A stretch of 64,000 bases of DNA from Cupriavidus taiwanensis. Its GTDB lineage: Bacteria > Pseudomonadota > Gammaproteobacteria > Burkholderiales > Burkholderiaceae. Made by a program: the position numbers and the translations under genes. The notes beneath the pieces were generated by a model. It saw only the letters and a list, made by a program, of their open reading frames with translations. It had not been told where the DNA came from and did no database searches. Of this stretch, positions 52,947-60,582 are shown piece by piece. Each line of letters opens with the position of its first letter. Within the stretch, counting starts at the first letter, position 1. Where the stretch lies: positions 1,588,927 to 1,652,926 of the forward strand of contig NZ_LT976854.1 of NCBI RefSeq assembly GCF_900249755.1, written 5' to 3'.

Positions 52947-54026
52947 TCAGCGCCGGTACTGCCGAAAGAACCCCCACATCATCGCGCTCGCATCCGGCCC
53001 GATATCGCTGTGATAACTGTAGCGGTCATCGCCACCACTCCACGCGTGCCCCAGGCCTTCCACCTCGACCAACGTCACCAGGTCTCGATGCCAGCGGCCG
53101 AAGCGGTATTCATGCGACCGCCCCGAGAGATCGCCTTCGGCCTCGAAGCGCGGGGGGTGGCCGGCGAGGCGGTCTTCCAGGCCGTTGTAGGCCAGGAACT
53201 GCCGCGCCAGCAGGCGGCCGTTGACCGGATGGACCGCGTCGTCGGCCAGGCCATGGATCACCAGCGCGGGCATCTCGGGGCCGCCCGGCGTGACGCCGGC
53301 GGCGTCGAGCAGCCAGGCGGGTTCGGCCTCTGAGCCTTCCTGCATGGCGCGCAGGCCGGCGCGAGGGTTGCCGGCGGCGCCGATGACCACGCCGGAATGA
53401 AGCGCTACGGCGGCTACCTTGTCGGGATAGCGCAGCGCCACCACCGCGGCCATGGCGGCGCCGGCGGACATGCCAGCCAGGTAGATCTCGCGATCGCGCA
53501 CGTCATGGCGCGCCGCCAGGGCGTCGATCAGCATGGCGATTGCCTGCGCCTCGCGTCCGCCGTCGGCTGCGCCAAGGTCGAACCACTGCCAGCAACGCTG
53601 CACCTGGCGGCGCAAGGGCTGTTGCGGGTAGGCGACGATAAAGCCCTCGCGTTCGGCGAGCGCATTCAGGCGCGTGCCGGCGGCAAGGTCATCCGGGGTC
53701 TGGCGGCAGCCGTGCAGCACCACCACGACCGGCAGCGGGCCACGATGGGCCTTTGACGGCACGTAGAGGTGATAAGACAGTTGCGGCACCAGTTCGCCCG
53801 GCATGGGCGCCAGGCGCAGCCGGTGTGCCTGCCAGGTGCCGCGCAGGCGGGCGGGTTCGGCGGCCGGCCGTAAGGGTCTGGGGGCGTCGGGCTGGCGCGT
53901 GGGGGTGAGCGGATTCAGCGAATCCATGCGCTCGAGCCAGGACTTTACCTGGGCTTCCGTGCGGGCCTGCGCACGGCTCAAACGCCGCATGCGGGCATGC
54001 CAGTCGGCGGCAAGGCTCTTGGTCAT
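52947..54026 (-). CDS. PHB-depolymerase-family esterase
   Basis: A 359-residue alpha/beta-hydrolase of the esterase/PHB depolymerase family. The nucleophile is Ser187 in GMSAGAAM, the acid is Asp near 262 in GLADDAVHP, and His327 lies in EGLGHAWSGG. The oxyanion-region VVLHGCRQTPDDLAAGTRLN is near 125. No signal peptide is seen after choosing the ATG at 54026 (CAGGAG 6 bases upstream), so it is probably intracellular. It may act on 3-hydroxybutyrate oligomers or other esters. It stands alone on the minus strand. Confidence 0.86.
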   Translation of the reverse strand: MTKSLAADWHARMRRLSRAQARTEAQVKSWLERMDSLNPLTPTRQPDAPRPLRPAAEPARLRGTWQAHRLRLAPMPGELVPQLSYHLYVPSKAHRGPLPVVVVLHGCRQTPDDLAAGTRLNALAEREGFIVAYPQQPLRRQVQRCWQWFDLGAADGGREAQAIAMLIDALAARHDVRDREIYLAGMSAGAAMAAVVALRYPDKVAAVALHSGVVIGAAGNPRAGLRAMQEGSEAEPAWLLDAAGVTPGGPEMPALVIHGLADDAVHPVNGRLLARQFLAYNGLEDRLAGHPPRFEAEGDLSGRSHEYRFGRWHRDLVTLVEVEGLGHAWSGGDDRYSYHSDIGPDASAMMWGFFRQYRR

Positions 54027-54181
54027 GAGGACTCCTGTATGACGGAATCTCCTCCTATGCCTTATTGTTGCGTTGCAGCATACCACAGCCATGAGAAGCC
54101 CACCCGCCATTGGCGGCCACGTGTGGTCAGGTGGGGAAAGACGCGGCGTGCCTAGCCGCCGGCCGCAGAAGGCCGGAAAAA

Positions 54182-55060
54182 TCAGCGATCGGCCACCCGC
54201 TGCCAGCCGTCGGGCGAGAACCTGCGCATGGCTTTGGCGCGCGCTGCCGTACCGGGCCCGAGGTCGCGTTCATAGAAGACGCGGTCGCTGCCGAGCATGA
54301 AGGTATGGACGCCGGTATCGCCGTAGCGGGCCGGCCACGCGATCAGGCCGTATGCGGCGTCGCCGCCCCTGGCCGGGGGCAGGATGCGGTAGTGATAGCC
54401 GTAGAACGCGTCGGCGGCGGGCGTTTCAGGGCCCATCGCCAGCGCGTCGGGGCCGACGGGGCTGGCGTCCTGCTCGCTGGCGGCGGGCCAGTAGAGTCCG
54501 TCGGTCTTGCCCGGCGTGCTGACCAGCCGCCTGGCGTAGCGGCCCTGGCCTACCTGATCGGCATAGCGCTGCTGGGCGTCGGCCAGCTGCAGCAGGGTTT
54601 CCATGGTGACCAGTTCATTGCGCCCGAGGCGGCGGCGGCGCACTTCCTGCTGGCCGGCGCGCAGGTCGAACTGCCAGCCGTCCTTGTGCCGGGCCAGCGG
54701 CACGGGGAAGGTCCATCCGCTCTCCCCCACCGCGATGCGCGCGCGGTTGTCGCCTTCGGGCTGCACGGCGTGGTGGCGCGCCCATGCGCCCAGGAAGTCA
54801 TAGACGTCGTCCTGGTTGATCGAGCCTTGTGGCACCAGTGACTGGTATTGCCGGCCCAGCACGCGTTGCAGCGCGTCGCCGTCGCTGCGCGCGATGGCAT
54901 CGCCGAGCGCTTCGGCCGCCGCTTCCGGGCTCGGGTAGACCTGCTGGGCCGCGGCAGGCATGGCGAGCGACAGGGCTACGGTAGCGGCCAGCAGCGGCAG
55001 CAAACGGGCGCCGCGGGCGAACGAGACGGCGGAAATCAGGTTACCGGTCTTGCGCATCAT
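54182..55060 (-). CDS. DUF2950-family exported protein
   Basis: A 292-residue protein with a signal peptide (to about residue 39, cleavage near AAA-QQ) and the DUF2950 pattern: VYPSPEAAAEALGDAIARSD near 42, FLGAWARHHAVQ near 90, NELVTMETLLQLADAQQRYA near 150, and a C-terminal FYGYHYRIL, GLIAWPARYGDTGVHTFML block. The family is secreted and has no known activity. It starts 4 bases after the DUF3300 stop, so the two are translated together. This DUF3300-DUF2950 pairing recurs in proteobacteria. Confidence 0.88.
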   Translation of the reverse strand: MMRKTGNLISAVSFARGARLLPLLAATVALSLAMPAAAQQVYPSPEAAAEALGDAIARSDGDALQRVLGRQYQSLVPQGSINQDDVYDFLGAWARHHAVQPEGDNRARIAVGESGWTFPVPLARHKDGWQFDLRAGQQEVRRRRLGRNELVTMETLLQLADAQQRYADQVGQGRYARRLVSTPGKTDGLYWPAASEQDASPVGPDALAMGPETPAADAFYGYHYRILPPARGGDAAYGLIAWPARYGDTGVHTFMLGSDRVFYERDLGPGTAARAKAMRRFSPDGWQRVADR

Positions 55061-55063
55061 GCT

Positions 55064-56410
55064 TTACCTCCGGCCATGGCCAAAGTGTTCACCGCCGCGC
55101 GGCCGGCCGCCGCCGCCCAGCCCGCCGCCGTGGCGCATGCCGCCCTGGTTGAGGCCGGCCGGGCGCACCGGCGCCGCCTCGCGGTGCGCCATGCCGGCGC
55201 GCTGCGTCTGCTGGCGCAGGCGGTCGCCATTGCCGGCATCGCGCAGCGCGCTGTCCCGATTGGCATGGCGCGCGCGGTCGCGCGCCGCGGCCTGGTCCGC
55301 GCGCTGGTGCTCGGCCCCCGCGGGGCGCGGATTGCGCGCGCCGGCGCCGCCCGCGCCGGGGCGCGCGCCCTCGGTGCGGCCGGCCACGCCGCCGGCATGG
55401 CCGGGAATCGCCTGGCCGGTACGGCCTTCGAACGAGCGCGCGGCGCGATCGCGGGCCTGGTCGCGCGCCGACGGCTCGCGCTGCACGGCCCCGGCGCCGC
55501 CGATGCGCTGGCCCGGCTGCGCGCCTGCCTGGCGATTGGCCAGGCCGGCCTGGCGCTGCTGGTCAAAGCGCCCGCGCACCGCGGCGTTGTTGTAGGGCAC
55601 ATTGCCGCGCCGGGCCGGGTTGTGCTGCCAGTTCACGTTGGCGCGATTCACGTCCAGGCGCTGGTTGACATTGATGTTGTTGTAGCGGTTCACGTTGATG
55701 TTGACATCGTGGTCGTGCCAGTCGAATCCGCCCCACATCGCATCGACCGCGGCCACGCCCAGCCCGAAGCCGATGCCGGACACCAGCGCCGTGGCGAACA
55801 CCGAGCCCGGCGGCGGCGGGTAATACGCCGGCGGATAGGCCGGATACGGCCAGGTGCCGTAGACCGTGGTCGGGTTATAGGTGGGCACGTAGACCACTTG
55901 CGGATTGGCAGGCTCGATCTGCACGATGGTGGTGCCGCCGGAGCTTTGTGTCACCACCTTCTGCTGCTCGGTGGTCTTGAGCGTGCCCGCGTTCTGCGCT
56001 TGCACGCGCAGCCGCTGCACCGAGTCCATGACGTCGTTGGGCTGCGCCAGGAATGCATCGCCGATCGACTGAACCCACTGCGGCTGGCGTCCCATCATGT
56101 CGAGCACCGAGGGGAAGGCGGCCAGCGACTGCACGCTGGGATCCCAGTTCTGGCTGGCCACCGCCTTGGTCGCGGCGTCGCCGGACAGGCTGGGATTGGC
56201 CTTGGACCATTGCGCCGCCGCGGCCACGTCGGCCGGATAGGTGGCGGCCATCAGCACCTGCGACAGCAGCGCATCCGGATACAGCGCAACCGGCGCGGTC
56301 AGCTGGTCCAGCTGCGCCTGGCTCAGCGTGGTTTGCGCCAGTGCGGGCTGCAGGGGCGCCATCAGCATCAGTGCCAGGCACCATGCGAAGAATTGTTGAA
56401 GACGATGCAT
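55064..56410 (-). CDS. DUF3300-family exported protein
   Basis: A 448-residue secreted protein. The signal peptide ends near residue 25 (PALAQ). The DUF3300 domain (about 35-270) includes LTAPVALYPDALLSQVLMAATYP, LAAFPSVLDMMGRQPQWVQSIGDAFL and VYVPTYNPTTVYG. Beyond it come Gly/Tyr/Pro-rich and HDHDVNINVNRYNNINVN segments, then an Arg/Gln/Ala/Gly-rich disordered tail of about 150 residues. Function is unknown; an envelope role is likely. It precedes DUF2950 by 3 bases and follows a small secreted-protein gene by 52. Confidence 0.88.
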   Translation of the reverse strand: MHRLQQFFAWCLALMLMAPLQPALAQTTLSQAQLDQLTAPVALYPDALLSQVLMAATYPADVAAAAQWSKANPSLSGDAATKAVASQNWDPSVQSLAAFPSVLDMMGRQPQWVQSIGDAFLAQPNDVMDSVQRLRVQAQNAGTLKTTEQQKVVTQSSGGTTIVQIEPANPQVVYVPTYNPTTVYGTWPYPAYPPAYYPPPPGSVFATALVSGIGFGLGVAAVDAMWGGFDWHDHDVNINVNRYNNINVNQRLDVNRANVNWQHNPARRGNVPYNNAAVRGRFDQQRQAGLANRQAGAQPGQRIGGAGAVQREPSARDQARDRAARSFEGRTGQAIPGHAGGVAGRTEGARPGAGGAGARNPRPAGAEHQRADQAAARDRARHANRDSALRDAGNGDRLRQQTQRAGMAHREAAPVRPAGLNQGGMRHGGGLGGGGRPRGGEHFGHGRR

Positions 56411-56462
56411 GTTGACGCTCCACAAGTCCGCAAGTGACAGCCGGCCGTCCGGGGAGAACCGC

Positions 56463-56849
56463 TCAGCGGCGCTCCTGCGCGCACTGCTGGCGATACGCTT
56501 CTTCCAGGCGCTTGCGATCCGCCTGGCGTTCCAGGGTCGGGTAGGTGCGCCCGTCGGCCGTGGTGACCGAGCCTTTGCCGCTGGACCACTGCGGCCCGCC
56601 GGGCAATGCATTGATCTGGTCGAGCAAACCCTGGCAGTGCTGCCGCTGCGACGCCGAGAGCGTACCGCCAGGCCCTTCCACCACTGCCGTGGCCTCATCC
56701 AGCATCCGCGGCGGCGGCGGCGCCACCATCGGCGCGCCGGCCGCCGCGGCCGATGCCGCTGTGACATTGCCAGCGGCCCACAACGGGGCAGCCGCCATGG
56801 CGGTGCAGGCCAGCATGCCCGCCTTGATCCAAAACTTCGTCAAACCCAT
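56463..56849 (-). CDS. Small secreted protein of unknown function
   Basis: A 128-residue protein with a signal peptide (MGLTKFWIKAGMLACTAMAA, cleavage near residue 26), an Ala/Pro-rich stretch and a short basic C-terminal region with two Cys (QHCQGLLDQI, YRQQCAQERR) that could form a disulfide. A GGAG site lies in front of the ATG. I do not recognise its family. It sits between the OrfA-like HTH gene and DUF3300 on one strand, so joint expression is likely. Confidence 0.65.
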   Translation of the reverse strand: MGLTKFWIKAGMLACTAMAAAPLWAAGNVTAASAAAAGAPMVAPPPPRMLDEATAVVEGPGGTLSASQRQHCQGLLDQINALPGGPQWSSGKGSVTTADGRTYPTLERQADRKRLEEAYRQQCAQERR

Positions 56850-56862
56850 ACTCCAGAGCCGT

Positions 56863-56888
56863 CCACGGCAAATCCGCGCCTGCCGTGG
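56863..56888. other. Hairpin between OrfA-like and small secreted-protein genes
   Basis: CCACGGCA (56863-56870) and TGCCGTGG (56881-56888) form a perfect 8-base stem with a 10-base loop and no T tract. It lies in the leader of the secreted-protein gene. Confidence 0.4.
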
Positions 56889-56912
56889 GCGTGTTGCGGG
56901 AACCGTCCGCCG

Positions 56913-57203
56913 CTAGCGATCCTTGCCGCTGCCGCCGCGGCGGCCGGTACGGTTGCGCATCAACTCAAGCTTGAGCAGCGCATCCGCAAGCATACTCTTC
57001 AGCCGGGCATTCTCTTCCTGCAGTTCGCGCAGCTTGCGCCCGTCGCGCGCCTCGCCGTTGGCTGGCTGGCCGTAGCGGCTGCGCCATCCGTAGAACGACG
57101 CGTCGCTGAAACCATAGCGCGCGCACAACTCGCGCACCGGCACGCCGCTGGCCGCTTCGGCGAGATAACCGCGGATCTGCTCTTCCGAATACCGTCTGTT
57201 CAC
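56913..57203 (-). CDS. Isolated IS3-family OrfA-like HTH protein
   Basis: A 96-residue protein. RRYSEEQIRGYLAEAASGVP followed by VRELCARYGFSDASFYGWRS is the helix-turn-helix of IS3 (IS2/IS407-like) OrfA, and a leucine-zipper-like helix follows (LRELQEENARLKSMLADALLKL). The last 18 residues (RTGRRGGSGKDR) differ from usual OrfA ends. There is no OrfB integrase, no frameshift site and no terminal repeats nearby. It is either an IS remnant kept intact or a domesticated DNA-binding protein heading the secreted-protein set downstream. Confidence 0.75.
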   Translation of the reverse strand: MNRRYSEEQIRGYLAEAASGVPVRELCARYGFSDASFYGWRSRYGQPANGEARDGRKLRELQEENARLKSMLADALLKLELMRNRTGRRGGSGKDR

Positions 57204-58023
57204 GAATCTCTCCGCTTCGCAACGGCGGGGCCCAGGCGTCGCACAGCCGCGACGCCAACCGTGCCGACTCTCGCCGTAAGTTAGCCCAGGGCCGCCGCAA
57301 AAGGCAATTCAGTGTCTTCGCAGTGCGAGTTAAGAAAATTATCGCCAGCGGCGATCGCACGCACCCGGCATGCATTACCAAATTTCGTTATTCCAATTTG
57401 GAAAGCGCGTGGACTGACTGCCACCGAAAGTCCCGAAATGTCACCCACGCGGGGGATGCGCCGCCGGTTCAAACAGCGGTATTTGACGCCAGACCCGCCC
57501 GGAAACGCTGATTTCAAGCCATGTATCAGGCGTGATACAAAAGCGCCGAAAAAGAATTGACAAGTCAGTCATCAATTCAAGTTTCTATGACTTTTTCTAA
57601 GCATGTATTAAGATTCCTCGGCACAACTAAATTTCAGACGCCTTCGCACGGCGCCCTTGCGGCACCGGCCGAAGCGCGGCCCGGCAACGCGCAGCAACGA
57701 AAAGCCGCGCAGTACACCGGTGCCCATCGCGGCCGCCGGCATTACGCCGGCCTTGATGGACAAAGCGTCGCTACGCAGTGGCTCGAAGCCAGGCGGACAC
57801 CAGCGTGTCACACGGGTAATGAAGCATCCTGCCGAAGCCTTTGCATGCAGGACTTCGTACTGGTCCACTTGACTCGACTCGCATCGCGTGGCGCCAATAG
57901 TGAGCCACCGCGGCCAAAAGCGCCGCGGGGTGTCCTGGTTTCATGCGCCCCATGACTGGCGCATCGCTGTTCGCGCCGGGCCGAAAAAAAAGAAAGCAAA
58001 GTCCTGTATCGGGAGAAGTCGGA
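57204..58023. other. Gene-poor, AT-richer island
   Basis: About 820 bases with no supported gene. Base composition from 57300 to 57640 is clearly more AT-rich than the flanks. A perfect dyad TGTATCA (57522-57528) / TGATACA (57533-57539) is followed at 57557 by TTGACA. A 132-codon frame at 57557-57955 has no ribosome site or family likeness and is not called. The island may hold the long leader of the LysR gene, a lost gene or a small RNA. Confidence 0.5.
57522..57539. promoter_or_regulatory. TGTATCA-N4-TGATACA operator-like dyad
   Basis: A perfect 7-base inverted repeat with a 4-base spacer, 18 bases before a TTGACA hexamer, in AT-rich DNA between the OrfA-like and LysR genes. The binding protein is unknown. 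Confidence 0.5.
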
Positions 58024-58983
58024 ATGCGTCATGTCAGCACGAAGTTGTTGCATGTCTTTGTTCTGGTCATGGAGTACCGTGACCTGAGCGCGGTTGCCGC
58101 CTGTACCCAGGGACGCGTGCCTACCGTTGCCTACAGCCTGGCGCGCTTGCGCGAGATCACCGGCGACCCCTTGTTCGTCAAGCGCAACGGCATGCTCGAG
58201 CCCACGCCGCACGCGCTGCGCCTGGAGCAGACCGCGCGCCAGATCCTGGCCAAGTGGAATCACCTGGTGCGGCCCGGCGAACCCGGCCTGAGCAAACGGC
58301 GCGACGGCGGCAGGCGTGTCTCCATCGGCTTTTCCTCATCGATCGGCGATCCCGTCATCACCGAAATCCTGACCGCGCTGTGCGAGCAGTTTCCACAAGA
58401 CAGCTTTGTCACGCGTCCGGTGATAGCGGACGCCGCCCTTGCCGGCCAACTGGGCGACGGCGAACTCGACTGCGCCTTCGTCGTCGACAGCGGGCATGAC
58501 CCGGAACGCGTGCGCCAGCACAACATCATGGCCACGCCGCGCCGGCTGGTCAGCGCCACGCGCGGCGGCAGCCAGGATGAAAGCGAGAGCGCCTGGATCC
58601 TGTTGCAGGAAGACAGCGAGGCCGGCAGCCCGCTGCGTGCCTTCCTGAGCCGGCAGGCCAGCACGCCTGGCCATCGCGAGACCGTGGTGCCGTCCTGGCA
58701 TACGCAGATCACGCTGCTGCATTCCGCCGGCGGGATCTGCCCGGTGCTGGATTTCAACGTGCCGCTGGTGACGCGCGAGCGCAAGACCCGGCTGCTGGCA
58801 CCGCCCAGCAGCTTCCCGGAATGGGCCGCCCTGCATTTCTGGGGCCCGGAGCGCAGCCGCGACCAGGGCGTGCTGCACGATGTCATGGAGGTCGGCAGCG
58901 CGGTGCTGCGCGACCCGCTCAGGGCCATCGACGGGCGCCGCAACGGCCGCCCTGCAGTCGAGGCCGAGACCGCGACCACCTGA
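58024..58983 (+). CDS. LysR-family regulator
   Basis: A 319-residue LysR-type protein. The helix-turn-helix (about 5-60) has DLSAVAACTQGRVPTVAYSLARL and PLFVKRNGMLEPTPHAL, slightly divergent in the recognition helix. The effector domain begins near RVSIGFSSSIGDPV at residue 98. The ATG at 58024 follows GGGAGAAG; the upstream frame start is rejected. No metabolic genes adjoin on either side, so its target is unknown. The RcsB-like regulator gene lies 391 bases downstream. Confidence 0.85.
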   Translation: MRHVSTKLLHVFVLVMEYRDLSAVAACTQGRVPTVAYSLARLREITGDPLFVKRNGMLEPTPHALRLEQTARQILAKWNHLVRPGEPGLSKRRDGGRRVSIGFSSSIGDPVITEILTALCEQFPQDSFVTRPVIADAALAGQLGDGELDCAFVVDSGHDPERVRQHNIMATPRRLVSATRGGSQDESESAWILLQEDSEAGSPLRAFLSRQASTPGHRETVVPSWHTQITLLHSAGGICPVLDFNVPLVTRERKTRLLAPPSSFPEWAALHFWGPERSRDQGVLHDVMEVGSAVLRDPLRAIDGRRNGRPAVEAETATT

Positions 58984-59151
58984 GGCTAAGGCATGATCGA
59001 GGCGCTGTCCGCCGTAAGGCGCCAGCGCTCATCGTGTCACCGATCGGCGACGACACGTCATTCATCTCGTTCCCTGAGACAGCTTTTCCGGCCACAGGCG
59101 CACGCTAGCCTCGCGCATTAACCGGCGCAGGCATCGTCTCGTGCAGTGATT

Positions 59152-59165
59152 TACGAATCCTCCTA
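59152..59165. promoter_or_regulatory. RcsAB-box-like site
   Basis: TACGAATCCTCCTA matches the enteric RcsAB box TAAGAATATTCCTA at 11 of 14 positions. It lies 210 bases upstream of the RcsB-like gene, which suggests autoregulation. Confidence 0.45.
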
Positions 59166-59290
59166 GTTCCGCCGTACTGACGCGCCGCTATGCTGCCATG
59201 GCATTGCCGCAGTCCGGCCGTCTCCCGTTTGGCCCGGACCGGCGGCAATGCGAGCAGTTGTCCGGCGCCTCCCTGTCTGGCGTCATTTTG

Positions 59291-59321
59291 CGCCGCACGT
59301 CCCCTTGGCGTGCGGCGTTTT
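59291..59321 (+). terminator. Terminator-like hairpin in the RcsB-like leader
   Basis: Perfect 9-base stem CGCCGCACG (59291-59299) with CGTGCGGCG (59309-59317), a 9-base loop and TTTTC. It sits 54 bases before the regulator start codon, so it could attenuate that gene or end a small RNA or the LysR transcript. Confidence 0.65.
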
Positions 59322-59374
59322 CTTGACGTTCGCCGAAGGCTGCGCCGCCTGAACCAGAATCGAGGACCAACCCG

Positions 59375-60040
59375 ATGGCACTGAGGATCCTGCTTGCCGA
59401 CGACCACCCGCTGGTCTCGGCGGCCGTCGCCGACCGCCTGCACACCCAGACCGGCTGGGAAGTCTGCGGCAGCGTGACCAGCGCGACAGCGCTGCTCAAC
59501 AGCATCGACAGCCTGCGCCCCGATGTCGTCATCACCGACTACCACATGCCCGCGCAGGGCGAGCGCAACTGCGACGGACTGCGGCTGCTCGCCAGCCTGC
59601 GGCGGCGGCATCCGTCGATGGCGGTGATCGTGCTGACCATGATCACCAACCCGCTGGTGCTGCGCTCCATCCTCGACACCCAGGTGCATGGGCTGGTGCT
59701 GAAAGACGCCCCACTGACCGAACTGGTCACGGTGGTGTACCGCATCCAGCGCGGTTTTCACTACATCGGCAAGTCGGCCATGGAAGTCCTGTCGCAGGCC
59801 GACCCGGGCAGCACACTGGGTGCGGGCCTGGCCGGCGCGGAACGCCTGTCGCGGCGTGAGATGGAGGTCTTGCGGCTATACCTGACCGGGCGCTCGGTCA
59901 GCGAGATCGCGATCCAGATATGCCGCAGCGTCAAGACCATCAGCCGGCAAAAGAACTGCGCCATGCAGAAGCTCGGCGTCAGCAACGACCGCGAGCTGTT
60001 CGAGTTTGCGGCGCTCAACGGGTTGCTGCTGAGCGGGTGA
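59375..60040 (+). CDS. RcsB-like response regulator (orphan)
   Basis: A 221-residue NarL/LuxR-type regulator. The receiver domain has LADDHPLV, the phospho-acceptor Asp55 in VVITDYHMP and Lys110 in GLVLKDAP. The C-terminal HTH (about 155-215) reads LSRREMEVLRLYLTGRSVSEIA and RSVKTISRQKNCAMQKLGVSND. This and IVLTMITNPLVLRSILD are closer to RcsB than to NarL or other members. No histidine kinase, RcsC or RcsD, lies in the window. GAGGACC precedes the ATG. It could control envelope or exopolysaccharide genes; this is inferred from the family. Confidence 0.85.
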   Translation: MALRILLADDHPLVSAAVADRLHTQTGWEVCGSVTSATALLNSIDSLRPDVVITDYHMPAQGERNCDGLRLLASLRRRHPSMAVIVLTMITNPLVLRSILDTQVHGLVLKDAPLTELVTVVYRIQRGFHYIGKSAMEVLSQADPGSTLGAGLAGAERLSRREMEVLRLYLTGRSVSEIAIQICRSVKTISRQKNCAMQKLGVSNDRELFEFAALNGLLLSG

Positions 60041-60049
60041 GCGCAGCGC

Positions 60050-60082
60050 GCGGCCTGTGCGGCCTGTGCGGCCTGTGCGGCC
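60050..60082. repeat. Tandem GCGGCCTGT repeat
   Basis: Three copies of the 9-base unit (60050-60058, 60059-60067, 60068-60076) plus a partial GCGGCC fill the gap between the convergent RcsB-like and MarR genes. Confidence 0.85.
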
Positions 60083-60088
60083 ACGGTA

Positions 60089-60550
60089 TCAGGCCGCGTC
60101 GGCCTGCTCCGTCGCGCGGGCCTGCGCGTGGGCGATGCCCGCCTCCAGGCGCGCCAGGCCGCGCGACAGTTCGCGCATGGTCGTGGGCGAGACTTCGGAC
60201 AGCACGTCCTCGAGAAACGCCGAGCGCAGCGGCATGGCGCGCGCCACCACCTCGCGCCCGGCCGCAGACAGCGTGACATGGGTCACGCGATTGTCGCGCT
60301 CGGACGTGGTGCGCTCGACCCAGCCCAGTTCCTGCATGGCCTTGAGCTGGCGTGTCAGCGCGCCGGGATCCATCACGACGAGGTCGGCCAGTGCCTTCTG
60401 GCCGATGGCGCCCTCCTGGTGATGCAGCGCATGCAGGATGCGCCAGCGCGGCAAGGGCAGTCCCATGCGCTGCTCGAACGCCCCCGCATAGGCGCGGTAG
60501 GTCCGGCCGAACTGCTGCAATACGGCCACGCTTTGTCGCTCCAGTTCCAT
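60089..60550 (-). CDS. MarR-family regulator
   Basis: A 153-residue winged-helix protein of MarR length: LPLPRWRILHALHHQEGAIG, ALADLVVMDPGALTRQLKAM (recognition helix near residue 65) and the wing WVERTTSERDNRVTHVTLSAAG. It lies 32 bases downstream of a drug-exporter gene on the same strand, so exporter and regulator form one unit. MarR proteins usually repress such exporters until a phenolic or lipophilic compound binds. A likely operator dyad lies upstream of the exporter gene. Confidence 0.9.
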   Translation of the reverse strand: MELERQSVAVLQQFGRTYRAYAGAFEQRMGLPLPRWRILHALHHQEGAIGQKALADLVVMDPGALTRQLKAMQELGWVERTTSERDNRVTHVTLSAAGREVVARAMPLRSAFLEDVLSEVSPTTMRELSRGLARLEAGIAHAQARATEQADAA

Positions 60551-60582
60551 CCGTTCTCCTCAGGGTAAGTTGGCGGCGGGCT

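Larger units (their letters stand above)
58984..59374 (+). promoter_or_regulatory. Structured leader of the RcsB-like regulator gene
   Basis: A 391-base gene-free stretch. It contains an RcsAB-box-like site at 59152-59165 and a long imperfect hairpin (GCATTGCCGC at 59201 against GCGGCAATGC ending at 59251). A terminator-like hairpin follows at 59291-59320, and then the regulator start at 59375. The order suggests a promoter near 59150 followed by an attenuator or a small RNA of roughly 120-150 bases. Transcripts are not known. Confidence 0.5.

Noticed and set aside
56913-57203. Complete insertion sequence at the OrfA-like gene
   Set aside because: No OrfB frame, terminal inverted repeats or target duplication could be found on either side.
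57557-57955. 132-codon frame in the gene-poor island
   Set aside because: It begins at a TTG inside a TTGACA box, has no ribosome site and no protein-like composition.
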